Virus record (IMG/VR): IMGVR_UViG_3300045116_000451
Coordinates: 31,654 to 95,653 of that record
Direction: 5' to 3' (one strand)
Length of the DNA: 64,000 bases
Origin: a virus
Shown: piece after piece, positions 25,543-34,032 of the stretch
Numbering within the stretch: the stretch's first letter is position 1
Layout: every line of letters starts with the position of its first letter
Translations under genes and position numbers: made by a program
The notes under the pieces: model-generated
What the model was told of the DNA's origin: nothing
The model's database searches: none
What the model saw: the letters and a program-made list of their open reading frames with translations, nothing else

Positions 25543-26579
25543 AGCGCGCCCTCGAACTCGGCCTCCTCGTACTTGGGCGTCTCGGCAAGCTCGCGGTGGC
25601 GTTCGCGCAAGCGCTTGAGGCTGCGCGCCTTGTGCTCGCCGTACGCCTCGCCCGCCTTGGACAGGGAGGTGACGATCTGGGGCGCGAACTGGATGACGAG
25701 GTAGATGCCGAGACCGGCGGCCCCGAGCCCGATGATCCAGCGCTGGGTGCTCTTCGAGATGAACTGGTCGATGATGCTGGGCGGATTCTCGGAAAGCTTC
25801 GTGACGGCATCCGCCATGTTGCGGCAAATGATCTCGGCGTCCTTGTGGTTCGTGCTGATGGCGAGCTTGCACGCCTCGAGCATCTGCTCTCGGTTCTTCA
25901 AGCTCGCCTGCACGTACGCGTACCAGCTCACAAGGCCAGCCGCCGCTAGGATGGCGATGATGCCCACGTAGAAAAGCACCGGCCCTCCCAGCCCAACCGC
26001 GCCCAAGCTCGGCCCGGTCGTCATGGCGCCCGGTGTCGCGATCGTGATGCGTGAGCCAGGCCCGGCGCCTACGCTTTTTGCGTGCCCCTCGGCGTTGACG
26101 ACCGGGCCCAGCATGGCCGTGCGCCCAAGATGGATGATCTCGGAAAACTGCCGGATGCGCACCTCAACGCCCGCGTCGAAGTCGGCCTGCGACAGCCGGC
26201 CGATGGCGACTTGTTCGCGGGCGTAGCCCGTCAGGTACGCGCCCAGGTTCGCCGACGCCTGGGCGAATTTTCCGAAGTAGATCGATCGTGCTTGTTCGGA
26301 ATCGTACGTGAACGCGGCTTGCTCGGGAACGTCCTGGCCGGACGAAAGCGACTGGATGAGCGTGCCGGCGTAGCGGTCGATGTGGTTGCCGGTCAGCTCG
26401 GAGGCGTTCTCGTACTGCGAGGTGTTCAGAACCGTGCCGGCCGGGAACACGGCGCGGAGCGACGCCGCCGCCTCGTCGTAGGCATGCCCGAGCCTCTGCT
26501 CGGCGCTCATGAGCGGGTCGGCGTAGTAGAGCGGCTGCTTGACCAGGGCAACCGCGCTCGCTTCTTCGCGCCCCGGCAT
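25539..26579 (-). CDS. Two-pass membrane protein, 346 aa
   Basis: Starts at ATG 26579 behind a GGAG. About 195 helical soluble residues are followed by a membrane helix (about 201-223, VLFYVGIIAILAAAGLVSW), a helical loop with two Cys, a second helix (about 283-301) and a charged helical tail of 45 residues. No family recognised. Candidate virion membrane protein or membrane-remodelling factor. Confidence 0.65.
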   Translation of the reverse strand: MPGREEASAVALVKQPLYYADPLMSAEQRLGHAYDEAAASLRAVFPAGTVLNTSQYENASELTGNHIDRYAGTLIQSLSSGQDVPEQAAFTYDSEQARSIYFGKFAQASANLGAYLTGYAREQVAIGRLSQADFDAGVEVRIRQFSEIIHLGRTAMLGPVVNAEGHAKSVGAGPGSRITIATPGAMTTGPSLGAVGLGGPVLFYVGIIAILAAAGLVSWYAYVQASLKNREQMLEACKLAISTNHKDAEIICRNMADAVTKLSENPPSIIDQFISKSTQRWIIGLGAAGLGIYLVIQFAPQIVTSLSKAGEAYGEHKARSLKRLRERHRELAETPKYEEAEFEGAL

Positions 26580-26594
26580 GCTCCAGCCTCCGGC

Positions 26595-28040
26595 TCAGTT
26601 CGAGCAGTTGCGGCGGGCCTTGCGACCGCGGCGGCGCCGAGCACGCTTTCGCTTTCGGTTGGCCGAGTAGAACGCGGGCTCGCCGTAGGCTCCGGCTCCG
26701 AGGTCCTCACCCATGCCAAGCTCGTCCATGCCGGGCTCCAGGCCCGCCAGACCGAACTCGTCGCCCATGGCGGGGCCGCCGAGCATGCCTTCCTCGGCCA
26801 CCTTCTTGCGCTTGTAGGCGATGTAGCCGACCGCGGCCGCGCCCACGCCGAGAACTCCCAGGATCACCCACCAGTACTTGCCGAGGAGCGAGGTGCCCGG
26901 GGGAGTCGGAGTGGGCGGATAGCCGGGCGGCACGGGGCCCGGAGGCGTGGTCTGGCCGAAGCAGAACGGCGGGAAGCCGTACTGGCCCGCGGGGCAGGCG
27001 CCGCCGATGGGCGGGATAGAGGTGTCGCCGGGCGCCGGCGTCCCGAAGCAGAAGGGAGGGACGCCGAACTGGCCCGACGGGCACTGGCCCCCTGGCTGAG
27101 GCGGACCGGAGGGAGGGGGCTGGCCCGGGATGGCGGGCGTGCCGACGCAGCCGATGATGGGCAAGTACGTCTGGCCCTGCTGGCAGCCGTGCGTGTCGGT
27201 CGGGGGCTGGCCGGGCATGCCGACGCAGCCGGCCGGGGTCTTGACCTGGCCGCCGGGGCATTCGCTCGGCTCAGATGGGCCCGAGCCGATGCACTTCGGC
27301 CCGAAGGGGAAGGGGTTCTTGGTCTGGCCCGCGGCGCACTCGCTGGGCGGGTTGACGACGCCGCCTCCACCTCCGCCGCCTGGCCCGGTGGCGCCGATGG
27401 GCATGCAGCCGAGCATGGGCACGTAGGTCTGCCCGGCAGGGCACTGGCCGGCTGGGGGCGGCTGCCCTGGTTGCGGGGGCGGCACCGTCGGCGAGATCGG
27501 CGGGATCGTCGAAATGGGGTCGGGCAGGCACTGGCTGATCATCGGTTCCCAGTGCTGGCCCTGCGGGCACTGCTGCGGCACGGGCCCGCCTCCGCCGGGG
27601 CAACGACCCTCGACTGGAACGCCGTCCGTGCAGTCGGTGCACACGTTGACGTTCGAGACGGTGAAATCGGGCACGATGTCACCCCAGACCACGTTCTCCG
27701 ACTTGCACCTCTGACCCGTGGCTTCGTAGATTTGGGCGGACTTCACGAAGGGATCGCCGCCGTGCTGGTACTTCCAGGCGCTTGCGGTGCAGCCCTTCCA
27801 GTCGCCGTCGACGTGCAGGCTCGGTGCGCCGCGCGCCTTCAGGTACGCCTGGATCTGGCGCACCAAGCTCGTGTTCGCGGTGTTGCACGAGACGAGCGGG
27901 CCTGAGCCACCGGCCCCGCCCCCCCCGCCTCCACCGCCGCCGCCGGGCAGACCACCCGGGATTCCCTCGGGGAACGGCCAAGTACCCACGCCGAGCACGT
28001 TTCGCTCACTGAAGATGCCGCCTCGTCCGCTTCGCTTCAT
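26595..28040 (-). CDS. Cysteine-module membrane protein, 481 aa
   Basis: ATG 28040 has AGGTGAG three bases away. A Gly-run leader is followed by a region like a peptidoglycan-binding repeat (VRQIQAYLKARG, then DGDWKGCTASAWKYQHG, about residues 60-95). Then come at least seven short modules of the form C-(P/A/Q)-x-G-Q-x4-10-C, separated by Pro/Gly linkers. Last are a membrane helix (about 405-425) and a very basic tail (RKRKRARRRRGRK). The modules probably form small disulfide or metal-stabilised loops on the outside. Candidate spike or host-wall-contacting protein. Confidence 0.7.
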   Translation of the reverse strand: MKRSGRGGIFSERNVLGVGTWPFPEGIPGGLPGGGGGGGGGGAGGSGPLVSCNTANTSLVRQIQAYLKARGAPSLHVDGDWKGCTASAWKYQHGGDPFVKSAQIYEATGQRCKSENVVWGDIVPDFTVSNVNVCTDCTDGVPVEGRCPGGGGPVPQQCPQGQHWEPMISQCLPDPISTIPPISPTVPPPQPGQPPPAGQCPAGQTYVPMLGCMPIGATGPGGGGGGGVVNPPSECAAGQTKNPFPFGPKCIGSGPSEPSECPGGQVKTPAGCVGMPGQPPTDTHGCQQGQTYLPIIGCVGTPAIPGQPPPSGPPQPGGQCPSGQFGVPPFCFGTPAPGDTSIPPIGGACPAGQYGFPPFCFGQTTPPGPVPPGYPPTPTPPGTSLLGKYWWVILGVLGVGAAAVGYIAYKRKKVAEEGMLGGPAMGDEFGLAGLEPGMDELGMGEDLGAGAYGEPAFYSANRKRKRARRRRGRKARRNCSN

Positions 28041-28044
28041 GTTC

Positions 28045-28740
28045 TCACCTGGGTCCGTAGGATAGGTGGCGCTTGCGACCGCGTCCAGAGCGCCGCCCGC
28101 CCCGGCTTCGGGGCCGATTTGAAACAGCTTTGGGCGTGCGCGTCGCACGGTAGATGACGTAACCCACGGTCAGCACGAGCACCGTTGCGCCGAGCGCAAA
28201 CGCTCTGACCATGCCCTCAAACAGCTCGAGCTGAGGCCTCTTGTGAGGTTCTTTGGTCAGATCGATGGTCGACGACTCGGGCAGGTCGGAGATGCGCAGC
28301 TTGGGCAGCACCGCGAACCGAGCGGTGCTCGAGAGCGTCGGCGCGGCGGCCTGTTTGGCGGCGAGAGCCCGCGCCATCGCAGCGTACGGCGAGTAGTCGA
28401 TGGGCTTCGGAGGCGTGACGCAGTTTCCCTGCGCGTCCTTCACCTTGCCCGCGCCGCAGACGGCCGTGAACGCGAATCCTGTCGGCTGAGCCGGCGTGCT
28501 CGGGATCTTGGTAAAGAACCCGCCGATGGTAGGAGGCGGTGCCTGGCAACCAACGCCCGGCAAGTAGACCTGGCCCTCGGGGCAGGAGGTCAATTCTTCA
28601 GGGACGAGTGGCTGACAGCCAACCCCGACTACGTAGGCTTGCCCTTCGGGGCATTGAAGCATGTCGGCCGGAATCTCTGGCTGTTTCACCGAGCCTGGCA
28701 TGCCCCAGGCGCCAAATGCGCGCAGACCGAAACGCGTCAT
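28045..28740 (-). CDS. CPxGQ-module membrane protein, 231 aa
   Basis: Two modules, CPEGQAYVVGVGC and CPEGQVYLPGVGC, lie near residues 30-65. A further Cys pair is in VCGAGKVKDAQGNC. A ~75-residue segment follows that is nearly identical to one in the 29048 gene, then a membrane helix (about 180-200) and an Arg-rich tail. The DNA of the shared segment is also similar, so this is a recent duplication. Confidence 0.7.
   Translation of the reverse strand: MTRFGLRAFGAWGMPGSVKQPEIPADMLQCPEGQAYVVGVGCQPLVPEELTSCPEGQVYLPGVGCQAPPPTIGGFFTKIPSTPAQPTGFAFTAVCGAGKVKDAQGNCVTPPKPIDYSPYAAMARALAAKQAAAPTLSSTARFAVLPKLRISDLPESSTIDLTKEPHKRPQLELFEGMVRAFALGATVLVLTVGYVIYRATRTPKAVSNRPRSRGGRRSGRGRKRHLSYGPR
28279..28581 (-). 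repeat. Duplicated ~300-bp segment, copy 1
   Basis: The DNA matches 29219-29521 in the 29048 gene with scattered substitutions and small indels. It covers the second CPxGQ module through the LPKLRISDLP segment. This is evidence of recent gene duplication and divergence of virion-type proteins. Confidence 0.75.
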
Positions 28741-29060
28741 CGGTCCCTCCCATATCGCCCTCGGGGGCGTTCAACACGCCGCCGGTTCGTCGCAAGTGAG
28801 CCACCGCGTGCTTCCCGCACGAGCTTGACGACGGGTTTCAAGAATTCGCGTTTGCTCGCTGTGACCACGATGTATCCAACGACCGCCATGCCGAGCACCA
28901 TCGTAGCCGATTGAATGAAACCAGAAGTGAGCGGCCCCGCCCACCATCGATCGACGCACCATCCGAACGGGTTGAGCCGCTGCCAGTAAGGACACGCCTG
29001 CCGGCGAATTCCTTCGCGGTAGTCGTCGGGCGAAAGCAGGTCGGCGCCTAGCGATTGCAA
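28737..29060 (-). CDS. Single-pass membrane protein, 107 aa, probable TTG start
   Basis: No ATG or GTG precedes the conserved part. A TTG at 29060 has GGGGAGG ten bases upstream and overlaps the end of the previous gene. The protein has a Trp-rich N-terminus (CPYWQRLNPFGWCVDRWW), a membrane helix (about 45-66) and a long basic tail. Its stop overlaps the start at 28740. Confidence 0.55.
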   Translation of the reverse strand: MQSLGADLLSPDDYREGIRRQACPYWQRLNPFGWCVDRWWAGPLTSGFIQSATMVLGMAVVGYIVVTASKREFLKPVVKLVREARGGSLATNRRRVERPRGRYGRDR

Positions 29061-29896
29061 TTTCGCAGAGCCTCCCCGCAGTTGGGCGTGGCCCCGGGCT
29101 TCCGCGTCATCTTGTAGACGACCACGCCACCGACCAGGAGCGCGACCGCGCCGAGCCCCCAGAGCCACGCGCGCGAGCCAGGAGCCATCCCGGGCAACGG
29201 CATCGCCTGTCGTTCCTTGGGCAGATCGGAAATGCGAAGCTTCGGAAGCACCGCGAACCGAGCCGTGCTCGAGAGCGTCGGCGCAGCGGCCTGCTTGGCG
29301 GCGAGGGCTCGTGCCGCCGCTGCGTACGGCGAGTAGTCGATGGGCTTCGAGGGCGTGACGCAGTTGCCCTGCGCGTCCTTGACCTTGCCCGCGCCGCAGA
29401 CGGATGTGATCGCCCAGCCGACGCTCGGCTCAGCCGGCGTGCTCGGGATCTTCGTGATGAACCCGCCCACCGTGGGCCCCTGGCATCCGACGCCCGGAAG
29501 GTAGACCTGCCCCTCGGGGCAGCCCGCCGGAGCCGGAGGCGTCACGTAGTCCTCGCCCGCCGGGCAAGGTCGTTTTGGCGGGACCTTGTAGAACTTGCCG
29601 CATTCGATACCGACGGCGCGCAGGGATGCCTTGGTCGCGGGCTCCCCGAACATCTGCTGGAACACGCTGTCGGTGCAGACGCCCCACAAGCCGTCTTGCG
29701 TCAGCTTTTTGGCGCCGGCTTCTTTCATGGACTTTTGCATGAAACGCGCCACCGCCGTGTCGCTCCATTCGTCAAGAACGCAGCTCGGGAACTTGACGAG
29801 CGCATCGGCCTCGGTTCCGAGCCCGAGCAAAGGGCCCCCGAGAGATCCGAGCCCCTGAGCGAGCGCGCCTCGACCGAAGATGCCAGCGTTTCTCAT
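29048..29896 (-). CDS. CPxGQ-module membrane protein, 282 aa
   Basis: An N-terminal Gly/Leu-rich stretch contains LLGLG. A helical region like a peptidoglycan-binding repeat follows (VARFMQKSMKEAG, then QDGLWGVCTDSVFQQMFG). Then come Cys modules (CPAGEDYVTPPAPAGC, CPEGQVYLPGVGC, VCGAGKVKDAQGNC), the segment shared with the 28045 gene, a membrane helix (about 244-262) and a basic tail. It looks like a fusion of the designs seen in the 26595 and 28045 genes. Confidence 0.7.
   Translation of the reverse strand: MRNAGIFGRGALAQGLGSLGGPLLGLGTEADALVKFPSCVLDEWSDTAVARFMQKSMKEAGAKKLTQDGLWGVCTDSVFQQMFGEPATKASLRAVGIECGKFYKVPPKRPCPAGEDYVTPPAPAGCPEGQVYLPGVGCQGPTVGGFITKIPSTPAEPSVGWAITSVCGAGKVKDAQGNCVTPSKPIDYSPYAAAARALAAKQAAAPTLSSTARFAVLPKLRISDLPKERQAMPLPGMAPGSRAWLWGLGAVALLVGGVVVYKMTRKPGATPNCGEALRNCNR
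29219..29521 (-). repeat. Duplicated ~300-bp segment, copy 2
   Basis: Partner of 28279-28581, in the same orientation. The most conserved part encodes the TLSSTARFAVLPKLRISDLP segment just before the membrane helix. Confidence 0.75.
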
Positions 29897-29897
29897 G

Positions 29898-30002
29898 TCA
29901 CTTCCCTCGCCGGCCAGGGCCGGTCTGCACCGTCATCATGGCCACGATGATCGCGCTCGCGACCGCGGCCACCGCAAGAACTCCTATCCAGCCATTCAAC
30001 AT
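29898..30002 (-). CDS. 34-aa single-pass membrane peptide
   Basis: ATG 30002 reads MLNGWIGVLAVAAVASAIIV and continues to a basic end (GPGRRGK) before TGA, one base before the next ATG. It is nearly all one membrane helix with a basic tail, a miniature of the neighbouring proteins. It fits the otherwise empty gap exactly, which supports it despite its size. Confidence 0.55.
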   Translation of the reverse strand: MLNGWIGVLAVAAVASAIIVAMMTVQTGPGRRGK

Positions 30003-30012
30003 CGCGTGCCGT

Positions 30013-30291
30013 TCATCTGTACTTGCGACGCCCGCGCCTACGCGGCTTCATCCATGACCAGCGCCGGGTGCCGGCGCGCTTTCGCTTTCTTCGCTTGCGA
30101 CGATTGGCGACCGCCTCGCCCGGCTTCTTTCGGGTGATGATGACCGCGCCGATACCGATGACCAGAACGCCAACGGCTCCAAGCATGAGCGTCTTCGTGG
30201 ACACCCGCGAGAGAAGGGGCACCGGAGCTGGCGGGATCGACAGGGGCTGGATGCCGCTGCCCCCACCAATCTTCGTGATCGCAAAAGCCAT
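30013..30291 (-). CDS. Small membrane protein with basic tail, 92 aa
   Basis: A Gly/Pro-rich N-terminus, a membrane helix (about 34-53, LMLGAVGVLVIGIGAVIIT) and a 37-residue tail in which about half the residues are Lys or Arg. Such tails could bind the genome on the inner face of a virion membrane. No family. Confidence 0.65.
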   Translation of the reverse strand: MAFAITKIGGGSGIQPLSIPPAPVPLLSRVSTKTLMLGAVGVLVIGIGAVIITRKKPGEAVANRRKRRKRKRAGTRRWSWMKPRRRGRRKYR

Positions 30292-30294
30292 GAC

Positions 30295-31038
30295 TCAGTA
30301 CCCTCCGGCGTAGGCAGGCTTTCTTTTGGTCGCGACGGAGATTCCGACCACGACCATGATGGCACCGGCGCCGAACCACGCGATGACCGGCAGGCCGAGG
30401 AACGGCTTCGTGAGGAAGCCCATGACGCCACCGCCAGGTGGCTGCACGACCGGCGGCGTGGTCGGTGGCGTGTACGTCGGGGGCACGGTCTTCACCGGCG
30501 GCGTGGTCGGTGGCGTGTACCCGCCCCCGCCTCCGACCGTGACGCACTTGTTCGTCTTCGGGTCGAGCTTCTGGCCGGTCGGGCACATTGGCGCTACAGG
30601 CGGCGTGTAGCCGGGAACTTCGCACGACTCCCTGCTCGGGTTCCAGACCTGACCGGTCGGGCACTCGGGCACAAGCTCGACCGGCTCCGGCGGGACGCTT
30701 GAAACAAGGCCCTCGCACGTTCCGGGGCAGGCGGCTTCGCAGTTGGGATCGCGTTCGCACATGCCCTGGCAGTTGAAGATGCACGTCGCAACCGCGGGAT
30801 CGGCGCCGAGTCCATGCAACGACGATGGACGAGCCCGACGCAGGTGCAATCCCCACGGCAGGCCACGACGATCAACCACGTTGTAGATGTGCGCACCGAG
30901 TCCTTCGTCGCCGAGTCCATCAAGCGACGTGCCCAGGGTAGTCGGTCCGCGGAAGATGCCCGTTTCGCCAAGGCCGCTCAGCACACCCGCGCCTCGCCGT
31001 CGAAACGTATCCCTCGTGTAGAAGATGCCTTGTGCCAT
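30295..31038 (-). CDS. Membrane protein with three L-x-GLG motifs and CPxGQ modules, 247 aa
   Basis: Starts at ATG 31038. LSGLG, LDGLG and LHGLG occur within the first 75 residues. A Cys cluster (CIFNCQGMCERDPNCEAACPGTC) and two modules (CPTGQVWNPSRESC, CPTGQKLDPKTNKC) follow. A Thr/Pro repeat stalk (YTPPTTPPV) then leads to a membrane helix near the C-terminus (about 218-236). Stalk plus Cys modules suggest an extended surface protein. Confidence 0.7.
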   Translation of the reverse strand: MAQGIFYTRDTFRRRGAGVLSGLGETGIFRGPTTLGTSLDGLGDEGLGAHIYNVVDRRGLPWGLHLRRARPSSLHGLGADPAVATCIFNCQGMCERDPNCEAACPGTCEGLVSSVPPEPVELVPECPTGQVWNPSRESCEVPGYTPPVAPMCPTGQKLDPKTNKCVTVGGGGGYTPPTTPPVKTVPPTYTPPTTPPVVQPPGGGVMGFLTKPFLGLPVIAWFGAGAIMVVVGISVATKRKPAYAGGY

Positions 31039-31049
31039 GTCCGTGCCTT

Positions 31050-31592
31050 TCACCACGCGGTCGCGTGTTCGCGCTTTCGCTTGATGCCAACGATGAGAGC
31101 GCCGACGGCAGCCAGACCGACCGCGCCCGCGCCAAGGTAGAGCGGGTCCTTGTACCAGGGGACCTTGCCCGCGGGCCCGACGCCTGGCCCCGTTCGGCCA
31201 GCGAGCTTGCCGTAGTAGCAACCTGCCCAGGCCGTGTAGTCGGCTTGCATCCCGGCGCAAGCAGCCGACGCCTGAGCCATGAGCGCCGAGTACTCGGCCG
31301 TCTTCGAGGGGTTCGCGGCGATGTCCGCCGCCATCCTCGTGTTGAACGCGACGCAGTCGGCGTGAGCCTGCGGGTTCGAGCTGACGGGAGCACAAGCGGC
31401 CTCGACGCCCGAGCCGATGCCGGGAAGAACGCCGAGGCCCTCGAGCGCCGGCATCCTGACGATCGGCTGCACGACGAAGTTTCCCTGCCGGCTGTCTTCG
31501 CGGAAAACCGGGCGCGTGTAGATCGGGCCGCGAATGTACGGCCATCGAAGCCACTCGAAGTACGTCGGGTTGAGGATGCGCCGGTGGCTCAT
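31050..31592 (-). CDS. Membrane protein with L-x-GLG motif, 180 aa
   Basis: Starts at ATG 31592. An aromatic N-terminus (YFEWLRWPYIRGPIYTRP), LEGLG near residue 52, a Cys-containing helical middle with four to five cysteines, and a C-terminal membrane helix (about 150-168) with a basic end. No family recognised. Confidence 0.65.
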   Translation of the reverse strand: MSHRRILNPTYFEWLRWPYIRGPIYTRPVFREDSRQGNFVVQPIVRMPALEGLGVLPGIGSGVEAACAPVSSNPQAHADCVAFNTRMAADIAANPSKTAEYSALMAQASAACAGMQADYTAWAGCYYGKLAGRTGPGVGPAGKVPWYKDPLYLGAGAVGLAAVGALIVGIKRKREHATAW

Positions 31593-31972
31593 CGTCGCTT
31601 CCCGTGGCGCCGGCGGCGGCGCTTTCGGTTGGGGCTCGCGCTGCCAGTTCCGCGGTACGCCGCGTAGCCGGCGGAGACGATGGGGCCGCCGAACAGGCCT
31701 CCCCAGAACCAGCCGTGCTTGCCGCCGTGCGCCTTCTTGCCGATGTACCAGCCCATGGCCGCGCGAAGAGCGCCACCGACGAGGAGCACGCCGGCCAGAA
31801 TACCGAGGGCCACCATCTGCCCTCGCTTCGAGACTTGCTGCGGCTCGACAGCACCAAGGCCCGAGAGCCGGGCTTTGAGAGCCTCGCCGAAACGCATCGG
31901 CCGCAGGAAGAGCGCGGGCCTGCCGAACGAGAACGGCCCAACCGGGGGCCATGCCTGCCCGAGAGCGTTCAT
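31589..31972 (-). CDS. Two-pass membrane protein with L-x-GLG motif, 127 aa
   Basis: LSGLG lies at 36-40. Hydrophobic segments follow at about 53-73 and 88-103, then a tail of RKRRRRRHGKRR. Both ends overlap neighbours by ATGA. Confidence 0.65.
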   Translation of the reverse strand: MNALGQAWPPVGPFSFGRPALFLRPMRFGEALKARLSGLGAVEPQQVSKRGQMVALGILAGVLLVGGALRAAMGWYIGKKAHGGKHGWFWGGLFGGPIVSAGYAAYRGTGSASPNRKRRRRRHGKRR

Positions 31973-32580
31973 CGCGCACCTCGCTTGCCCTTGCGGGTCT
32001 TTTTGCGTTGCTTGGTGCCCCTCTCGACGAACACGTCATGCCCCACCACGCGCTTGCCGTGACGTTCGGTGTGGATTCGGATTTTGATCGTTCGCTGATC
32101 ACAAGCGGGCGCGAGAACGCCGATGGCACGATGCACCTGCGCTCTGCTCGGCGCTTGTGCAGGCGGGGTGAGGCGCATGCTGAGATTCGGGCATTTCGCT
32201 CCGGTTCGCTTGATGTTCGCGAGCGCGCTCTGTCCGGCGCCTGGCTTGGCGAAGAGCGCTACCCCGAATAGGCCCGTCGTGCCGAAGACCGTGCCGGCCA
32301 AGCTTCCGGCAATGGGGTGGCCCAGGCGCTTGCCCACGTAGTAGCTGCTCGCGGCTCGAAGCGCCATGTACACGAGGAACGTGATGCCCATGCCCTTGAG
32401 CACGCGCGAGAACGCGGTCGTGAACGGCTCCCAGGTGCTCGGTGGAGGTTGGGATCCGTTCGCGCCTAGGCCCGCCATGGGACGCAGCGACGGCACCACC
32501 GAGATCACGTGCGGGTTGTAGTACGCCCCGAGCCCCTGAAGAGGGCTCGTCTGCGGGTACGAGTAGTAGTTCGCGAACAT
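31969..32580 (-). CDS. Membrane protein with two L-x-GLG motifs, 203 aa
   Basis: Starts at ATG 32580. LQGLG (14-18) and MAGLG (36-40) lie in a Pro/Tyr-rich N-terminus. Two hydrophobic segments (about 65-110) follow, then a soluble basic C-terminal domain with strands (TIKIRIHTERHGKRVVGHDV) and a Lys/Arg tail. Confidence 0.65.
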   Translation of the reverse strand: MFANYYSYPQTSPLQGLGAYYNPHVISVVPSLRPMAGLGANGSQPPPSTWEPFTTAFSRVLKGMGITFLVYMALRAASSYYVGKRLGHPIAGSLAGTVFGTTGLFGVALFAKPGAGQSALANIKRTGAKCPNLSMRLTPPAQAPSRAQVHRAIGVLAPACDQRTIKIRIHTERHGKRVVGHDVFVERGTKQRKKTRKGKRGAR

Positions 32581-32581
32581 C

Positions 32582-33286
32582 TCACTCCTCACGCGTGAAG
32601 TAGTTGATCGCGAAGGCGAGCGCGACGCCGAAGAGCACGCCCCCGCCAGCCCAAGCGGCGTACTCGCCCCACGGGATCGCCTGCGCATCGCCGAGACCTC
32701 GAAACGCGTACCTCGTGTCCGTCGGAGCGCCTCGAACCATCCCGAGCCCGGAAAGGGGCGGGCTCGAGGAAGCGACCTCGGGCATCCGCACGGGCCCGAA
32801 AGCGGGGTTCGTCGAGTACGGGCGCTCGGTCTCGAGGTCGTAGGACCGGTACGTCTCGACCACGTCGTCGTACCAGGACCCGCCCGCGTTGGGCTGGTAG
32901 ATGACGGGCTGGCCCGTCGTCGTGTCGATGATCTCGGAGGGCTGGGTCGGCTGCTCTCGGTACAGGTACCCGGGCAGCGCGAAGTGGTGCTCGAAGACGC
33001 CGGCGCCAGCGTTGCCGGTCGGCGGAGCCCCGGGCCCGTCGAAGATCCCGTTTCCGACGACGTCGTCTTCCTGCTGGGCCTTTCGCACGGACTCGTCGTC
33101 GCCCGACCAAGAGTCGCCCCACTGCTGCGTGTCGGGCAGCTCGCCCAGACCTCTCAACTGTCGTCCGTACGGCATGGCTCGCATCCTCACGTAGCTCGGG
33201 TTGATCGAGCTTGGGAACATGTCTGGCGGGGCCTGCACCTGCGATCGACCGCAGACCGGAGTGGACATGAAGCGCGGGACGTTCAC
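32582..33286 (-). CDS. Membrane protein with GLG motifs, 234 aa
   Basis: LRGLG, LSGLG and FRGLG are spread along an otherwise soluble, Pro/Asp-rich chain that ends in a C-terminal membrane helix (about 210-228, AAWAGGGVLFGVALAFAINY). The last few residues are charged. It overlaps the upstream gene at 33286. Confidence 0.65.
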   Translation of the reverse strand: MNVPRFMSTPVCGRSQVQAPPDMFPSSINPSYVRMRAMPYGRQLRGLGELPDTQQWGDSWSGDDESVRKAQQEDDVVGNGIFDGPGAPPTGNAGAGVFEHHFALPGYLYREQPTQPSEIIDTTTGQPVIYQPNAGGSWYDDVVETYRSYDLETERPYSTNPAFGPVRMPEVASSSPPLSGLGMVRGAPTDTRYAFRGLGDAQAIPWGEYAAWAGGGVLFGVALAFAINYFTREE

Positions 33287-34026
33287 GGCTTCTTTCTCCT
33301 AGCGACGACGACGATCACGGCGATGAGCCCGGCTGCAGCAGCCGCGCCAACGCCGATGACCACGTTGCGACACGCGGGGCGTTGCAGGCAACCCGACGGG
33401 GGCGCTTCGTCCACAACGGGAGATGGCGCGATGCAGGTCTGCGTGCCCTGATCCCAGGCGAACCCGCTTTCCAGGCACTTGCGAACATCCGGCGGGATCT
33501 CCGTGAGCCCGGGCCCGGGACCCGGACCTGGAGGGCGGGGCGTGGGAGGAGAGAGCGGCCGCAACGACGGGAGCGCGCCGTCAGGTGCAGGCGCCGTTGC
33601 GGACTGCGAGAGAATTTTCTGCTCGGGCCCGAATGGTCGCTGCTGCAGCATCTGCAGGTCGGCGCGTCGGGCGAGCGTGCTGAAGGCGGACGACTGCCCG
33701 AGGCCGCTCACCTGCTCGCCGTACGAGGGCGGCAGCCAATTCGGCACGGCCCTCGTCGCCGGGTATCGACCTGCCATCTGCGACGGGGCGATGGCCGGAC
33801 CGATGCGCGATGCTTCGACGGGCGGGGCTCCACGCCTCACGCCCCCGATCTCGAGCGCCTGCTGGCGGGCGAGCGTCGTGTACGCCCCGGGTGAGACCGC
33901 CGCAGCCGGGCTGAAGTGGCTCACGTCGCCGGCACCTTGCAGCGGGCGCTTCCTGCGGCAGCACGCGCGATGGTGCTCGGGGTACAGGGGATGGCCCTTC
34001 GGGCACGGACAGCCTGCGAAGTACAT
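33283..34026 (-). CDS. Membrane protein with N-terminal Cys/His cluster, 247 aa
   Basis: ATG 34026 lies six bases after a TACGCT -10 (leaderless). The N-terminus CPCPKGHPLYPEHHRACC looks metal-binding. VSGLG, a long Pro/Gly region (PPTPRPPGPGPGPGL), a Cys module (CLESGFAWDQGTQTC) and a C-terminal membrane helix (about 222-241) with a basic tail follow. It is the first gene of the membrane-protein transcription unit. Confidence 0.65.
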   Translation of the reverse strand: MYFAGCPCPKGHPLYPEHHRACCRRKRPLQGAGDVSHFSPAAAVSPGAYTTLARQQALEIGGVRRGAPPVEASRIGPAIAPSQMAGRYPATRAVPNWLPPSYGEQVSGLGQSSAFSTLARRADLQMLQQRPFGPEQKILSQSATAPAPDGALPSLRPLSPPTPRPPGPGPGPGLTEIPPDVRKCLESGFAWDQGTQTCIAPSPVVDEAPPSGCLQRPACRNVVIGVGAAAAAGLIAVIVVVARRKKP

Positions 34027-34032
34027 GCCGCG

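Noticed and set aside
26082-27905. 607-aa open frame on the + strand
   Set aside because: Antisense to the Cys-module membrane protein; the apparent Arg/Gly repeats mirror its Pro/Gly codons.
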